From: Bacteroidota bacterium
GTDB taxonomy: Bacteria > Bacteroidota > Bacteroidia > Bacteroidales > Prolixibacteraceae
DNA length: 64,000 bases
Direction of reading: 5' to 3'
Assembly (NCBI GenBank): GCA_030698405.1
Contig: JAUYMU010000056.1
Span: 1 to 64,000, forward strand
Position 1 is the stretch's first letter. Each line of letters opens with the position of its first letter. Below are positions 33,765-43,633 of the stretch, piece after piece. The translations under genes were made by a program, and so were the position numbers. The notes beneath the pieces are model-generated. The model saw only the letters and a list, made by a program, of their open reading frames with translations. It made no database searches and was not told the DNA's origin.

Positions 33765-34805
33765 CTAATTGGTTAACAGTGGAATACGTACCCGAAAATG
33801 CTCTGAATTGAAATTGATGGTTATTTCCTTTTCAGTAAAAAATTTGTATCGGTCGCTGATATTTTTAATTCCCGTTCCGGAACCTTCTGATCCTGATTTT
33901 TTCTGAAGCCGGTTTTCTACCACAAGATACTGGTCGTCAGTCGTGAAAATGCGAATTTTCAAAGGTTTTTTATCTGATATTTCGTTGTGTTTGATGGCAT
34001 TTTCGACCAGCATTTGCAGGGATAAAGGTATCACTTTGAGATTTTTGGCGCTGACATCAATTTGTACATCCAGATTTGTTCCAAACCTTATTTTCTGTAA
34101 AAAAATGTACGATTCCAGAAATTTCAATTCGGTTTCGAGTGCCACCAGTTCCTGGTCTTTCTGATCGAGAACATAGCGGTAAACTTCAGAGAGCTGTTTC
34201 ACAAATTCTATCGCTTTTTCAGGATTGGTGCTGATGAGCGAAGTCAGTGAATTCAGGTTATTGAAAAGAAAATGTGGGTTTACCTGGCTTTTCAGTGTTT
34301 CATATTGCAGCGCCAGTTGTTCGCGTTTGAGTTTTTCCTGTTGAACGGCTGCCTCTTTCCAGTTTTTGAAAAACATGAGTGCATTGGAACCCAATGAACC
34401 AACAACAATAAAGCTGAAAGCAATCTTAACCATGAAAAAGCCGCGGTCAAGAAAATAACCGGTGGTGATTTGTTCATGCGCAAACAGACCATTCAGTATA
34501 ATAGCCACAACTATTATCGTCAACGAAAGGGCAATCGTGATCAGGGTTTGTACGATTAATCGTTTGAGTGGAAAATGCAGCCATGGTAGTTTCCGGTCAA
34601 GAGTATAAACCATCGCTGTTAATGCAATCATAAATGTACCCCCGACGAGTACAGAGTTTGCGGAGCTGTACAGAAACATCCGGAAAGTGAAGGCCTCTCC
34701 CCGGAGAACGATTAACATGATCACGTTTCCCATTGCAATTAACAACAGAATAAAAGCGGGAACTTGCCAGATGAGTTTTTTGTATTGGATTTTTGTATTT
34801 GTCAT
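33765..34805 (-). CDS. LytS-type sensor histidine kinase
   Basis: 346 residues. About four transmembrane helices (residues 12-155) with short loops are followed by a coiled-coil linker and the His_kinase domain with NPHFLFNNLNSL (catalytic His near residue 178) and the ATPase with VENAIKHNEISDK and GTGIKNISDRY. No large sensory domain, so it probably senses through the membrane helices. It is cotranscribed with the LytTR regulator, and 46 bases downstream of a TonB receptor gene in the same direction. Confidence 0.93.
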   Translation of the reverse strand: MTNTKIQYKKLIWQVPAFILLLIAMGNVIMLIVLRGEAFTFRMFLYSSANSVLVGGTFMIALTAMVYTLDRKLPWLHFPLKRLIVQTLITIALSLTIIVVAIILNGLFAHEQITTGYFLDRGFFMVKIAFSFIVVGSLGSNALMFFKNWKEAAVQQEKLKREQLALQYETLKSQVNPHFLFNNLNSLTSLISTNPEKAIEFVKQLSEVYRYVLDQKDQELVALETELKFLESYIFLQKIRFGTNLDVQIDVSAKNLKVIPLSLQMLVENAIKHNEISDKKPLKIRIFTTDDQYLVVENRLQKKSGSEGSGTGIKNISDRYKFFTEKEITINFNSEHFRVRIPLLTN

Positions 34806-34851
34806 TGGTCGGAAAATGGTGTTTGTTTTTTGTCGAAAGTACTGAATAAAA

Positions 34852-36984
34852 TTACAACATAATTGATACGAGCAAAATAACCTGCCTTACAAAAGGCGAC
34901 TTGATGGGAGTTGATTCATATTTCCCGGCAGCATTTGGCGTGTTTGCAAAATTGTAGCCATAAACATTGTCAAATCCGGCCAGGTTGTTAACCATCAGGT
35001 GCAACACCGATTGTTTCCCGAACAGTTCCATCAGGTGAGTCAGGCTTAAACTGATGTCGTTGTAGGTCTGGGTTTTGGCATTCATGAAACCCGGAATATT
35101 TGGATCGTGGTATGGACGGCTGCTGGCAAACGAATAAGTTACCGAAGCATATGTTCGGAGTGGCGGGAGAAACCGTTTGTAAACCACAGACAAGTTGTGT
35201 TCCGATACATAATTTGGAATAGCTGTCACCGGGAAATCTTTGTAGTTGCGCCGGGCATTGATCCACGAATACGAAATCCAGTAATCGGTTAAATCAAAGG
35301 TTTCCTTGTCGCGCCAGAAAATGTCGATTCCTTCTGCATGGCCGCTTCCAGCGTTGTTGTAATCCAACGGATTGGTTGCAAGTGGCTGGTCGAATTTTAC
35401 CAGATTGTCGTACTTTTTCAGATATCCTTCTATCCTGAAGGTTTTCAGATCCGTCATGTATTGCCAGGTCATCACGGCATGTTGCGATTTTTCTGGATTT
35501 AACTGAGGCGCAAATTTCAGGTAATCGTCCTCCGGATTCTGGTGAAACTGACCACATGCCAATGAAACCTGACTGCGTTTTCCGGTTTTGTATGCTCCTG
35601 AAAAGCGCGGAACCAGCGTAGCCCCTTTCAGGAGAGAACTGTTTTCGAGCCTTCCCCCAAAACGTGTGGCAAATTTTTTCGAGAGCTTGTATTCTATTTC
35701 CGCGAAACCCGAAAGTTGATTGTTGGTAAAAGGCAACCGAAAATTTTCACCCATCGTTATTTTTTGTTCGTAGGAAAAGTTTACCCAGTCACCGCCAAAT
35801 TTCAGTTCGGTTTGTTCGTTCAAAAAATGGCTGAACCCAAGTTTCGCCTGAAGCATTTTTTTATTGGTGGCGACCTGATCATTGTCCAGATCAATTTCTT
35901 GATGGTCGTAATTCAGGGCAAGTCCCGATTTGACCATCCATTTTTCGCCCAGCATTTCGTTGTAGGTATTGTTCAGATAGACATTGTTGCTGTTCAGTAA
36001 AAGGTTTTGATTTATACCTGTTTGTGTGTTGGGATAGAGAATTCCGCTGGTACTGTTGTTGAAAGTTCCAAAGACTTTGTACAATCCGGTTTCGCTGGTT
36101 TTCTGGCGGTACATTACAGTTCCGTCAACTCCAACCGGACTTTTCAACCAGTCAACCTGCTGTTTGTTGATTGCATTCGAAAGAGCGCCGGTGACATAAT
36201 CGCCACTGACTGAGAGTGATGACTTGTCCCAACATTTGGTAGTGGAAGCCATTACCCCGACGGTCATGATTGAAATGCTGGACTGATTTTCGGTTTCAAT
36301 GGAATTGGTTTTCATATCCACAATGGAAGATAAAGCTTGTCCATATTCGGCAGAATAGGCGCCCGTGCTGAACAAAGTTCCGCTGAAAAGCATAGGCGAA
36401 AAACGCCCGCGGGTTGGCATATCGGGCATTTTCGACATGTACGGAGAGGAAACCAGCATTCCGTCCATAAACGTCTTGGTTTCGTAGCCTTCGCCACCTC
36501 TGACGAAAACCCTTCCGTCTTCGCCCACTTTCTGGACTCCGGGCAGTGTGCCAAGAGCGCCAAAAATATCGCCTTGCGCGCTGGGCGTTGTGGCAACATC
36601 AAGCATCCGCAGAATCACTGCTTTCTTCTCGTCGCCCGCTTCAAATGATCCGGCATTGATCACCACTTCGTCAATCTGATCGTCGGATTCCTGCAAAACA
36701 ATGTTCAGGATAATTGTTTTTGTACTGTCCAGATCCAGCTTCCGGAGAAATGGTTTGTAGCCAATAAATGTAACTGAAAGCTGCTGAGCGCCTTTCCTGC
36801 CGGTATTAAAACTGAAATTACCAAGGCTGTCGGCAGTGGTTCCGTCATAAGTTTCCTGAAGAAAAACATTGGCTCCGGCAAGTGGTAATTTTTTTTCATC
36901 GGTAACTTTTCCTGAAATTGTTACCTGTGCAAAAGTGCCAATCTGAAGCAAAAGTAAAACGGATAAAATGAATAGAGGTTTCAT
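34852..36984 (-). CDS. TonB-dependent outer-membrane receptor with carboxypeptidase-like domain
   Basis: 710 residues. Signal peptide (1-19), a carboxypeptidase-regulatory-like domain (about 21-105: SGKVTDEKKLPLAGANVFLQ...), a plug domain with GALGTLPGVQKVGEDGRVFVRGGEG (about 140-167), then a 22-strand barrel ending in SIML. No SusD-like gene follows, so it is more like a siderophore/other-ligand receptor than a polysaccharide SusC. It probably shares a transcript with the LytS/LytTR genes. Leader copy B precedes the start directly. Confidence 0.9.
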   Translation of the reverse strand: MKPLFILSVLLLLQIGTFAQVTISGKVTDEKKLPLAGANVFLQETYDGTTADSLGNFSFNTGRKGAQQLSVTFIGYKPFLRKLDLDSTKTIILNIVLQESDDQIDEVVINAGSFEAGDEKKAVILRMLDVATTPSAQGDIFGALGTLPGVQKVGEDGRVFVRGGEGYETKTFMDGMLVSSPYMSKMPDMPTRGRFSPMLFSGTLFSTGAYSAEYGQALSSIVDMKTNSIETENQSSISIMTVGVMASTTKCWDKSSLSVSGDYVTGALSNAINKQQVDWLKSPVGVDGTVMYRQKTSETGLYKVFGTFNNSTSGILYPNTQTGINQNLLLNSNNVYLNNTYNEMLGEKWMVKSGLALNYDHQEIDLDNDQVATNKKMLQAKLGFSHFLNEQTELKFGGDWVNFSYEQKITMGENFRLPFTNNQLSGFAEIEYKLSKKFATRFGGRLENSSLLKGATLVPRFSGAYKTGKRSQVSLACGQFHQNPEDDYLKFAPQLNPEKSQHAVMTWQYMTDLKTFRIEGYLKKYDNLVKFDQPLATNPLDYNNAGSGHAEGIDIFWRDKETFDLTDYWISYSWINARRNYKDFPVTAIPNYVSEHNLSVVYKRFLPPLRTYASVTYSFASSRPYHDPNIPGFMNAKTQTYNDISLSLTHLMELFGKQSVLHLMVNNLAGFDNVYGYNFANTPNAAGKYESTPIKSPFVRQVILLVSIML

Positions 36985-37075
36985 GTGTTTATAATTTGTT
37001 TTTTAATTGTCACATGGAACTCGCCATCGAGAATCATCCGTATGTGTCCCGATTAATCGAGATGGCTCGTTTCAT
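36985..37075 (-). ncRNA. Repeated structured leader, copy B (before the TonB receptor)
   Basis: 91 bases ending directly at the ATG. Shares GAAACGAGCCATC, GGCGAGTTCCATGTG and the AT-rich 3' end with copy C. The hairpin at 37047-37062 reads TCTCGAT/ATCGGGA on the minus strand, retaining pairing with a different sequence than in copies A and C. GCCATC/GATGGC can form an enclosing 6-base-pair stem. It holds a 13-codon frame starting MKRAISINR. Confidence 0.65.
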
Positions 37076-37253
37076 GACTTTTTTTATTCAAATTAACGGT
37101 GGAAATGCACGGAGAAAAATTATAAAAGACCGGATCGTTGTTTGGTCAGGATGAACCGTAAAATGCGGCGATGAATTTAATTGAGAACTTAACAAAAACT
37201 TTCACTCAGAAACAATTTATAGACTTCTGAACAGTTAATTATAGCAGAAATAT

Positions 37254-37261
37254 TATTTTTG
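37254..37261 (+). promoter_or_regulatory. -7 element before the second TonB receptor
   Basis: TATTTTTG fits the -7 consensus; the ATG at 37267 follows 5 bases later, as with recG. No convincing -33 element. Confidence 0.5.
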
Positions 37262-37266
37262 CCGGC

Positions 37267-39723
37267 ATGAGGTCAATTAAATCTTTTTTATTCCAATTTC
37301 TTCTGATTTTAAGTGCTGCAAGCGTACTTGCACAAAGCAACAATGCCACTTTGTTTGGAAAAGTAACCGACGAAAACGGAAAGCCCGTTGAATTGGCAAA
37401 TATTTCACTGAAAAATTCGACCATCGGAACAGTTTCGAACCGCGACGGTGAATATCTCTTGCGCATTCCGGCAAAAAGAACGGTCGTTATTGCTTATTCA
37501 ATGATTGGATACCAGATGGTTGAGAAAACAATAACTGCTACCGAAGAGCAACGAATAAACATCGATGTCGTTCTCCGGCAAATTGACCAGGAAATCGGCG
37601 AAGTTCAAGTGACCGAGCACAGGCGAAAAAAAACCAACATGGACCGGATTGACGCCAAATATCTTACCAGCATTACCGATGCCGGAACCGGTGGGGTAGA
37701 AGCGCTGATAAAAACCCTTCCCGGTGTATCTACCAACAACGAATTGAGCTCTCAATATTCCGTCAGGGGTGGAAATTTTGATGAAAATCTGGTGTATGTA
37801 AATGATATTGAAGTTTATCGCCCGATGCTAATCCGCGCCGGGCAACAGGAAGGGATGAGTTTCATTAATTCTGACATGGTTTCGTCCATCGAATTTTCGG
37901 CAGGTGGGTTCGATGCCAAATACGGTGATAAAATGTCGTCGGTACTCGATATCAAATACAGAAAACCTACTGAGTTTGCAGGTTCTGCATCCGTCAGTCT
38001 TTTAGGTGGTTCGCTGCAACTGGAAGATTTGAGCAAAAACGGAAAGTTTTCGCACATCACCGGAATTCGCTACAAAACAAACCGTTACCTGCTGGGAACG
38101 CTTGATGAAAAAGGAGAATACAATCCGCGTTTCGTCGATGCCCAAACGTATCTGACCTATAAATTCAGCAAAGCATTTGATGTTTCATTTCTGGGCAATG
38201 TGGCTCAAAATCAATACAATTTCATTCCGCAAACACGTAAAACAAGTTTCGGTACATGGAACCAGGCATACAACGCAACGGTCTATTTCGAAGGTCAGGA
38301 AGTAGATAAATTTGCGACAGTCACAGGAGCTTTGGTTGCAAATTACCATCCGGGCGACCGACTGAATATGAAATTCATCGCATCGGCTTTTCATTCGAAA
38401 GAAGAAGAAACTTACGATATCAAAGGAGACTATTACCTGAACGAGCTGGAGCGTAATTTGGGATCTGATAATTTGGGTGAAAGTGTGTTGAATATTGGTA
38501 TCGGAACATTTATAAATCATGCACGCAATTATCTGAGCGCCAATGTTTACAGCCTCGAACACAAAGGTGCTTACAACTCTGAAAGCCACCTGCTGAATTG
38601 GGGAATCAAGGCTCAGATTGAAATGATTGACGACAAGATGAACGAATGGGTTTTGCGCGATTCTACCGGATATTCACTGCCGCACAAACAATTCGATCCG
38701 TCGAAACCTTATGATCCGAATGCGAAACAGGAACTTAGGCTTTATAGCACAACGAACACCGATCACAGCATGAGTTCTGCACGTTTTACGGCCTATGTTC
38801 AGGATACGTATCAAATTCCGATCAGCAAAGGTGCGTTGTATGCTACCGGAGGGATTCGAGCGCAATACTGGTCGTTTTCAAATGAATTTTTGCTGAGCCC
38901 GCGCGGTGCTTTTCGCTACTATCCCGATTGGAATGCCAACTTTGTGTTCCATCTTTCAGGAGGAGTTTACTCCCAGCCCGCATTTTACAAAGAGTTGAAA
39001 GACCGCAATGGCCTAATTTATCCGAATACCAAAGCGCAGCGGTCAACGCAGGTGCTTTTTGGAACTGACTATATTTTTCGGGCGTGGGATCGGCCTTTTA
39101 AATTCAGTTCGGAAGCCTATTTTAAAGTGATGAAAAACCTCACTCCTTACCAGATTGACAATGTTCGCATCAGGTATTTGCCCAATCAAACAGCCAACGG
39201 ATATGCTACCGGTATGGATATGAAAGTGAACGGCGAATTTGTAAGCGGAATTGAATCGTGGGCCAGCCTTTCAATTATGAAAACAGAAGAAGACATTCTG
39301 AAAGATGGTCATGGTTACATTCCGCGGCCAACCGATCAGCGTTTCAATTTTAGCGTGTTTTTTCAGGATTATTTCCCCGGAAACCCAACCTGGAAAATGA
39401 ACCTGACCGCATTTTACGGTTCGAGGCTTCCGACCGGGCCGCCAAATTCGGAGCGATATTTGGATCAATTCAGGATTCCTCCTTACCGGAGAATTGACCT
39501 TGGCTTTTCAAAAGTGCTGATCAATCAGGATCACAAGGATTTCAGGTACAAAGCGTTCAATTCAATCAAAGACATGTGGCTGAGTCTTGAAGTGTTCAAT
39601 TTGCTGGGCATTAACAATACCATTTCGTACTTGTGGGTGGCCAACAATACGGGCGACTTGTTTGGCGTACCGAATTACCTGACCAAAAGGAAAGTGAATT
39701 TGAAACTGACAGTGAAATTTTAA
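37267..39723 (+). CDS. TonB-dependent outer-membrane receptor
   Basis: 818 residues. Signal peptide (1-22), carboxypeptidase-regulatory-like domain (about 27-110: LFGKVTDENGKPVELANISLKN...), plug with IKTLPGVSTNNELSSQYSVRGGNFDENLVYVNDIEVYRP, and a beta-barrel ending in VNLKLTVKF with the usual terminal Phe. FeoA-like or transport-ligand specificity cannot be told. It is divergent from the other TonB receptor across 282 bases that hold leader copy B; no SusD follows. Confidence 0.92.
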   Translation: MRSIKSFLFQFLLILSAASVLAQSNNATLFGKVTDENGKPVELANISLKNSTIGTVSNRDGEYLLRIPAKRTVVIAYSMIGYQMVEKTITATEEQRINIDVVLRQIDQEIGEVQVTEHRRKKTNMDRIDAKYLTSITDAGTGGVEALIKTLPGVSTNNELSSQYSVRGGNFDENLVYVNDIEVYRPMLIRAGQQEGMSFINSDMVSSIEFSAGGFDAKYGDKMSSVLDIKYRKPTEFAGSASVSLLGGSLQLEDLSKNGKFSHITGIRYKTNRYLLGTLDEKGEYNPRFVDAQTYLTYKFSKAFDVSFLGNVAQNQYNFIPQTRKTSFGTWNQAYNATVYFEGQEVDKFATVTGALVANYHPGDRLNMKFIASAFHSKEEETYDIKGDYYLNELERNLGSDNLGESVLNIGIGTFINHARNYLSANVYSLEHKGAYNSESHLLNWGIKAQIEMIDDKMNEWVLRDSTGYSLPHKQFDPSKPYDPNAKQELRLYSTTNTDHSMSSARFTAYVQDTYQIPISKGALYATGGIRAQYWSFSNEFLLSPRGAFRYYPDWNANFVFHLSGGVYSQPAFYKELKDRNGLIYPNTKAQRSTQVLFGTDYIFRAWDRPFKFSSEAYFKVMKNLTPYQIDNVRIRYLPNQTANGYATGMDMKVNGEFVSGIESWASLSIMKTEEDILKDGHGYIPRPTDQRFNFSVFFQDYFPGNPTWKMNLTAFYGSRLPTGPPNSERYLDQFRIPPYRRIDLGFSKVLINQDHKDFRYKAFNSIKDMWLSLEVFNLLGINNTISYLWVANNTGDLFGVPNYLTKRKVNLKLTVKF

Positions 39724-39729
39724 ACAGAA

Positions 39730-39846
39730 ATGACCGCACTCCAGCTTTCAGAAAGAGGCGGACAACTTTGGTGTAAACTCGAAGTTGAACGGGTTTTGAT
39801 TGCAGGTAAAGCAGTGACTTATTTGAGGGGTGAGATTGAAGTGTGA
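39730..39846 (+). pseudogene. C-terminal remnant of a PhzF-family isomerase
   Basis: The 38-codon frame ends in LQLSERGGQLWCKLEVERV and KAVTYLRGEIEV, the last two strands of PhzF-like phenazine-biosynthesis isomerases (consensus RGGEL...V.I.G.AV.YL.G.I). The rest of the roughly 260-residue gene is missing; the remnant abuts the TonB receptor stop with 6 bases between them. Identification by pattern only. Confidence 0.6.
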
Positions 39847-39893
39847 TTCAAATTTTGTACTTTTATACTTCATAATCAAGAGAAAAGGAAGCC

Positions 39894-40118
39894 ATGAAAA
39901 ATGCAATGCAATATATTGTTGACGAGCACGGAATAAAAACTTCAGTTGTTGTTCCTTATCATCTTTGGGAGAAAATCAATTCTGATTACAAAAAACTTCA
40001 GAATAAACTTGAGGTTTTGTTAGCAATAAAAGATGGATTGAGTGAAATAAAAGTTGCCAACAAAAAGTATGAAGAATTTCAAACGCTATCAGACTTTCTG
40101 AATGAAAGTGACAGTTAG
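39894..40118 (+). CDS. Putative type II antitoxin
   Basis: 74 residues: MKNAMQYIVDEHGIKTSVVVPYHLWEKI... is a short beta strand plus helices as in RHH/Phd-like antitoxins, with a long helical tail that would wrap the toxin. It is 170 bases after the TonB gene and overlaps the next gene by 17 bases, the usual antitoxin-first toxin-second layout. Autoregulation is expected from the family. Confidence 0.75.
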   Translation: MKNAMQYIVDEHGIKTSVVVPYHLWEKINSDYKKLQNKLEVLLAIKDGLSEIKVANKKYEEFQTLSDFLNESDS

Positions 40119-40464
40119 AATTGCTAGGAGCTTTAAAAAGCAGGCAAAACCGCTTCTAAAGAAATATCCTTCTTTAACCAGAGAATTATTCCAACTTGGA
40201 TTGGATCTGAAAGATAATCCCAGAATGGGAACACCGCTTGGAAATGACAGCTATAAAATCCGATTAGCGACAAAAAGTAAAAACAAAGGGAAAAGCGGTG
40301 GTTTAAGAGTGATCAGTCATCTTGAGACCGAAATCGTGGGGTTCACTGAATTTGATGGCGAAAACATAACTGTTATCCTCATTTCGATTTATAACAAAAG
40401 CGAAACAGCAACAATTTCAGATAAAGAATTAAAGGATTTAATTAAGAACATTAAACTGAGCTGA
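40102..40464 (+). CDS. RelE/ParE-family toxin
   Basis: 120 residues. [54 protein letters not shown] and the strand [11 protein letters not shown] match the ParE/RelE fold (helix hairpin then beta sheet), including the basic strand with RLxxxSKGKSGGxRV. RelE members cut ribosome-bound mRNA and ParE members inhibit gyrase; which applies here is not clear. It overlaps the antitoxin by 17 bases. Confidence 0.85.
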   Translation: MKVTVRIARSFKKQAKPLLKKYPSLTRELFQLGLDLKDNPRMGTPLGNDSYKIRLATKSKNKGKSGGLRVISHLETEIVGFTEFDGENITVILISIYNKSETATISDKELKDLIKNIKLS

Positions 40465-40540
40465 ATCTCACCACCCTGATTTTCGCCAAAACTTTCTTCC
40501 CAACCACTTGTTTTTCTTGCAATACAAAATTTGGGAAAAC

Positions 40541-42568
40541 ATGCAAAATCAAAAATATACCAACGAACTGATTCACGAAACATCGCCGTATTTGCTGCAA
40601 CATGCACACAATCCGGTGAACTGGCAGCCCTGGGGTGAAAAAGCGCTGAATCAGGCAAAATCGGGAAACAAACTTTTACTTATCAGCATTGGCTATTCGG
40701 CCTGTCATTGGTGTCATGTAATGGAGCACGAATCGTTTGAAGATGCCGAAGTCGCGCAAGTGATGAACGAACATTTTGTTTGTATCAAAATTGATCGGGA
40801 AGAGCGACCGGACATCGACCACATATACATGACCGCTGTGCAGCTTTTAACCGGACGTGGTGGCTGGCCGCTCAATTGTATCGCATTACCCGATGGACGC
40901 CCAATCTGGGGAGGAACGTATTTTCCGAAAGACAGTTGGGTGGAAGCATTGAATGCGGTCGCTGTTTTTTATTCCGAAAATCCCAAAAAAACTGAAGAAT
41001 ATGCAGCAAAAATGCATCGGGGAATCGAGCAAAATTCGCTGACGTCAGTTTCAAACGGTCAAACGAATTCAGATCCTTTGTTACTGCCTGCACTTCTTTC
41101 AAAATGGGGCAATCAATTCGATACCAAAAATGGCGGCACCAAAGGCGCTCCCAAGTTTATGCTTCCGAACAACTGGCAATTTTTACTTCGTGCCGGATAC
41201 CAATTTCAGGATAAAAAGATATCGGATCAGGTAAAACTGACGCTTCAGAAAATGGCATTTGGGGGACTGTACGATCAGATTGGTGGCGGTTTTGCCCGCT
41301 ATTCTACCGATGAAATTTGGAAAGTTCCGCACTTCGAAAAAATGCTGTACGACAATGCCCAGTTGCTTGGATTATATGCCAATGCTTTCAAAACAGAACC
41401 GAATCCAACCTACAAACAGGTAATTGAAGAAACAATTGAATTCCTGAAACGCGAACTGCTTTCTCCTGAAAATGGATTTTATTCGGCACTCGATGCCGAC
41501 AGCGAAGGCGAAGAAGGGAAATTCTATGTCTGGACGAAATCGGAACTCGAACTGATATTAAAAAATGACTTTGCGCTTTTCAGCGAACACTTCAATGTCA
41601 ATTCGCTGGGATTTTGGGAGCACAACCAATACATTCTGCTGCGGACGGAAGAAAATGCATCGTTTGCTGCCAGTCATCAACTTCAGGAAAAAGAGCTGGA
41701 AACCAAGCGGAAGAACTGGAAATCGTTGCTGCTTGCGGAACGTGAAAAAAGAATCCGTCCCGGACTTGATGATAAAATTCTGGCTTCGTGGAATGCGATG
41801 ACCATAACCGGGTTGCTCGGTTGCTACAATGCATTGGGGCAGGATGAATACCTTCAATTGGCATTTAGAAATGCAAAGTTCCTGAAATCAAAAATGATTG
41901 GTGATGACGGTCGCCTGCTTCATTCGTACAAAAACAACCAGGCAAAAATCAACGGATTTCTGGAAGATTATGCTTTTGTAATAGAAGCATTTATCGCAAT
42001 TTTTGAATCCACCGGTGAGAAAAGCTGGCTCGATGAGGCTGCCCGTTTGACAGAAATTACACTGACTGAATTCTTCGATAATGAAAAGAATGTCTTCAGT
42101 TTTACATCCAATGATCAGAAGGATCTGATTACGCGGACTTATGAAATTCACGACAATGTGATTCCCGCGTCAAACTCCGTCATGGCGAAAAATTTATTCA
42201 GGCTTTCGTATTTGCTGGATAGATCGGAATATCTGACAACAGCTAAGAAAATGCTTGATTTGGTCAGTGGCAATATGGCCGATTATCCTTCGGGTTACAG
42301 CAATTGGTCGCAACTCATGCTGAACCTGACAGGCAATCATTTTGAAGTTGCAATTGTCGGCGAAAATGCATTGAATTTGTTAAAAGAATTTCAACGGAAT
42401 TATTTGCCTCAGGTTGTTTTTTGTGCCGGAACTTCAGAAAATAATTTGCCTTTATTGGCAAACCGATTCGTTGCAGGCAAAACCCTGATTTATATTTGTC
42501 AGGATAACAGCTGCCAACTTCCGATTCAAACGGTGGAGGAAGCGCTGGCATTGATTCAGAAAAAATAG
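40541..42568 (+). CDS. YyaL/spermatogenesis-associated-20-like thioredoxin-domain protein
   Basis: 675 residues from [28 protein letters not shown]. The N-terminal thioredoxin-like domain (DUF255) has [14 protein letters not shown] (Cys61, Cys64; about residues 58-72) and the DREERPDID block; the C-terminal part is an (alpha/alpha)6-type barrel ([42 protein letters not shown]). The family is widespread with no proven reaction, possibly a cellobiose-epimerase-like barrel with a redox domain. No signal peptide. Upstream ATG 40508 adds poorly matching residues. Confidence 0.92.
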   Translation: MQNQKYTNELIHETSPYLLQHAHNPVNWQPWGEKALNQAKSGNKLLLISIGYSACHWCHVMEHESFEDAEVAQVMNEHFVCIKIDREERPDIDHIYMTAVQLLTGRGGWPLNCIALPDGRPIWGGTYFPKDSWVEALNAVAVFYSENPKKTEEYAAKMHRGIEQNSLTSVSNGQTNSDPLLLPALLSKWGNQFDTKNGGTKGAPKFMLPNNWQFLLRAGYQFQDKKISDQVKLTLQKMAFGGLYDQIGGGFARYSTDEIWKVPHFEKMLYDNAQLLGLYANAFKTEPNPTYKQVIEETIEFLKRELLSPENGFYSALDADSEGEEGKFYVWTKSELELILKNDFALFSEHFNVNSLGFWEHNQYILLRTEENASFAASHQLQEKELETKRKNWKSLLLAEREKRIRPGLDDKILASWNAMTITGLLGCYNALGQDEYLQLAFRNAKFLKSKMIGDDGRLLHSYKNNQAKINGFLEDYAFVIEAFIAIFESTGEKSWLDEAARLTEITLTEFFDNEKNVFSFTSNDQKDLITRTYEIHDNVIPASNSVMAKNLFRLSYLLDRSEYLTTAKKMLDLVSGNMADYPSGYSNWSQLMLNLTGNHFEVAIVGENALNLLKEFQRNYLPQVVFCAGTSENNLPLLANRFVAGKTLIYICQDNSCQLPIQTVEEALALIQKK

Positions 42569-42655
42569 TGGTCAGTGTTCAGTCGTAGTTTACAATAGAA
42601 ACTGCTGGTAGCTGACCAACTTGGAATTTGAAATTTGGAATTTGGAACATTTATT

Positions 42656-43005
42656 ATGCAAAACAACAGAAAACTCTTTCTTTACATTGCCATGAGTTTG
42701 GACGGATATATTGCCAAACAAGATGACGATATCAGCTTTTTAACAGCTGTAGAACAGGAAGGTGAAGATTACGGCTATTCGAAGTTTATAGAGACAGTTA
42801 TTGCGATGGCGGAGCCGAAACTGTTCATCAATTACTTCAGGATGACCTGATTGATGAGATGACCATTTCAATTATTCCGGTTTTTCTGGGTGATGGAATA
42901 CGACTGTTCAAAGGCGGTCTTCAGGAGCAAAAGCTTCAACTTATTAATGCCCAATCGTTTGAAAAAGGATTGATGCAGTTGAGATATATTCGGTTTCGGG
43001 ACTGA
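42656..43005 (+). pseudogene. Dihydrofolate-reductase/RibD C-terminal-family protein with internal deletion
   Basis: The 5' part (MQNNRKLFLYIAMSLDGYIAKQDDDISFL..., about 49 codons) is the NADP-binding N-terminus. At about 42800 it runs out of frame into a second part that encodes DGGAETVHQLLQDDLIDEMTISIIPVFLGDGIRLFKGG and the usual C-terminus. Some 60 codons with the central GRRTYDW-type region are gone, and the frames do not match. Normal length is about 175; about 115 codons remain. Confidence 0.75.
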
Positions 43006-43007
43006 AA

Positions 43008-43047
43008 AAAATCCCGAAACCTTTTCCAGATCCCGGGATTTTTTTTA
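43008..43047. terminator. Terminator of the alternative complex III operon
   Basis: AAATCCCG and CGGGATTT with flanking A and T runs form a bidirectional hairpin between the broken RibD-type gene and actE. An overlapping GGTTTCGGGA/TCCCGAAACC pairing (42990-43020) is an alternative fold. Confidence 0.8.
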
Positions 43048-43064
43048 TATGTGTTTTAACGATG

Positions 43065-43631
43065 TTATTTTCCTGCCAGTTCCCTTACGTAATGAACAAT
43101 CATCCAGCGTTTTTCTGCAGGAATCTGTCCTCCATGCGGTCCCATCAATCCTGCGGCTGATCCCCGCGTAATTACATGAAAAATCTCGCCATCAGGCTTG
43201 GCCTTCAAATAATCATCAATTAAATTTCTTGGTTTTGCCGGAAACATTTTACTGGTAAAAAGATGTCCGTTTCCATCTCCGAATTCCCCATGACAATCGA
43301 TACAAAATATTTGATATTGACGTTTCCCTTCGGCCAAAACGTCGGGAGTTGCATCAATCGGGTTTTTAAGTTCTATTCCTGCTCTTGTCTGCTCTTCCAG
43401 CGATTTTGAACCATAAGGATAAGGTGTGAATCCGCGTGGGATCGTTCCATCTGCAGGCAAACGCATCGTACTCCCATCTTCAAAAACAGGATTTTCCGAA
43501 TAGGTTTTATAAGCAGGTGAATTGGCCATGTCGGGGAAATACACATACCCCCGGTTATTTTTGTCCTTGTCGCAAGCTGCAACCAAAAACATTAAAAAGA
43601 GAAGCGATAAAATTCGTACGGATGGTCTCAT
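43065..43631 (-). CDS. actE: Alternative complex III, monoheme cytochrome c subunit (ActE)
   Basis: 188 residues, lipoprotein signal with LVAACD. A single CIDCH heme motif (residues about 110-114) with a later GPHG region; class-I cytochrome c fold. It belongs to the act operon (ActA-F), which oxidises quinol and passes electrons to an acceptor. Start ATG at 43631, 2 bases after the ActF stop; TTG at 43637 is less likely. It lies last in the operon, with ActF before it, while the order actE-actF is more usual. Confidence 0.88.
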   Translation of the reverse strand: MRPSVRILSLLFLMFLVAACDKDKNNRGYVYFPDMANSPAYKTYSENPVFEDGSTMRLPADGTIPRGFTPYPYGSKSLEEQTRAGIELKNPIDATPDVLAEGKRQYQIFCIDCHGEFGDGNGHLFTSKMFPAKPRNLIDDYLKAKPDGEIFHVITRGSAAGLMGPHGGQIPAEKRWMIVHYVRELAGK

Positions 43632-43633
43632 AA

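Noticed and set aside
34852-39723. SusC/SusD polysaccharide utilisation locus
   Set aside because: Both TonB receptors lack a SusD neighbour and the longer SusC layout, and no glycosidases are adjacent.
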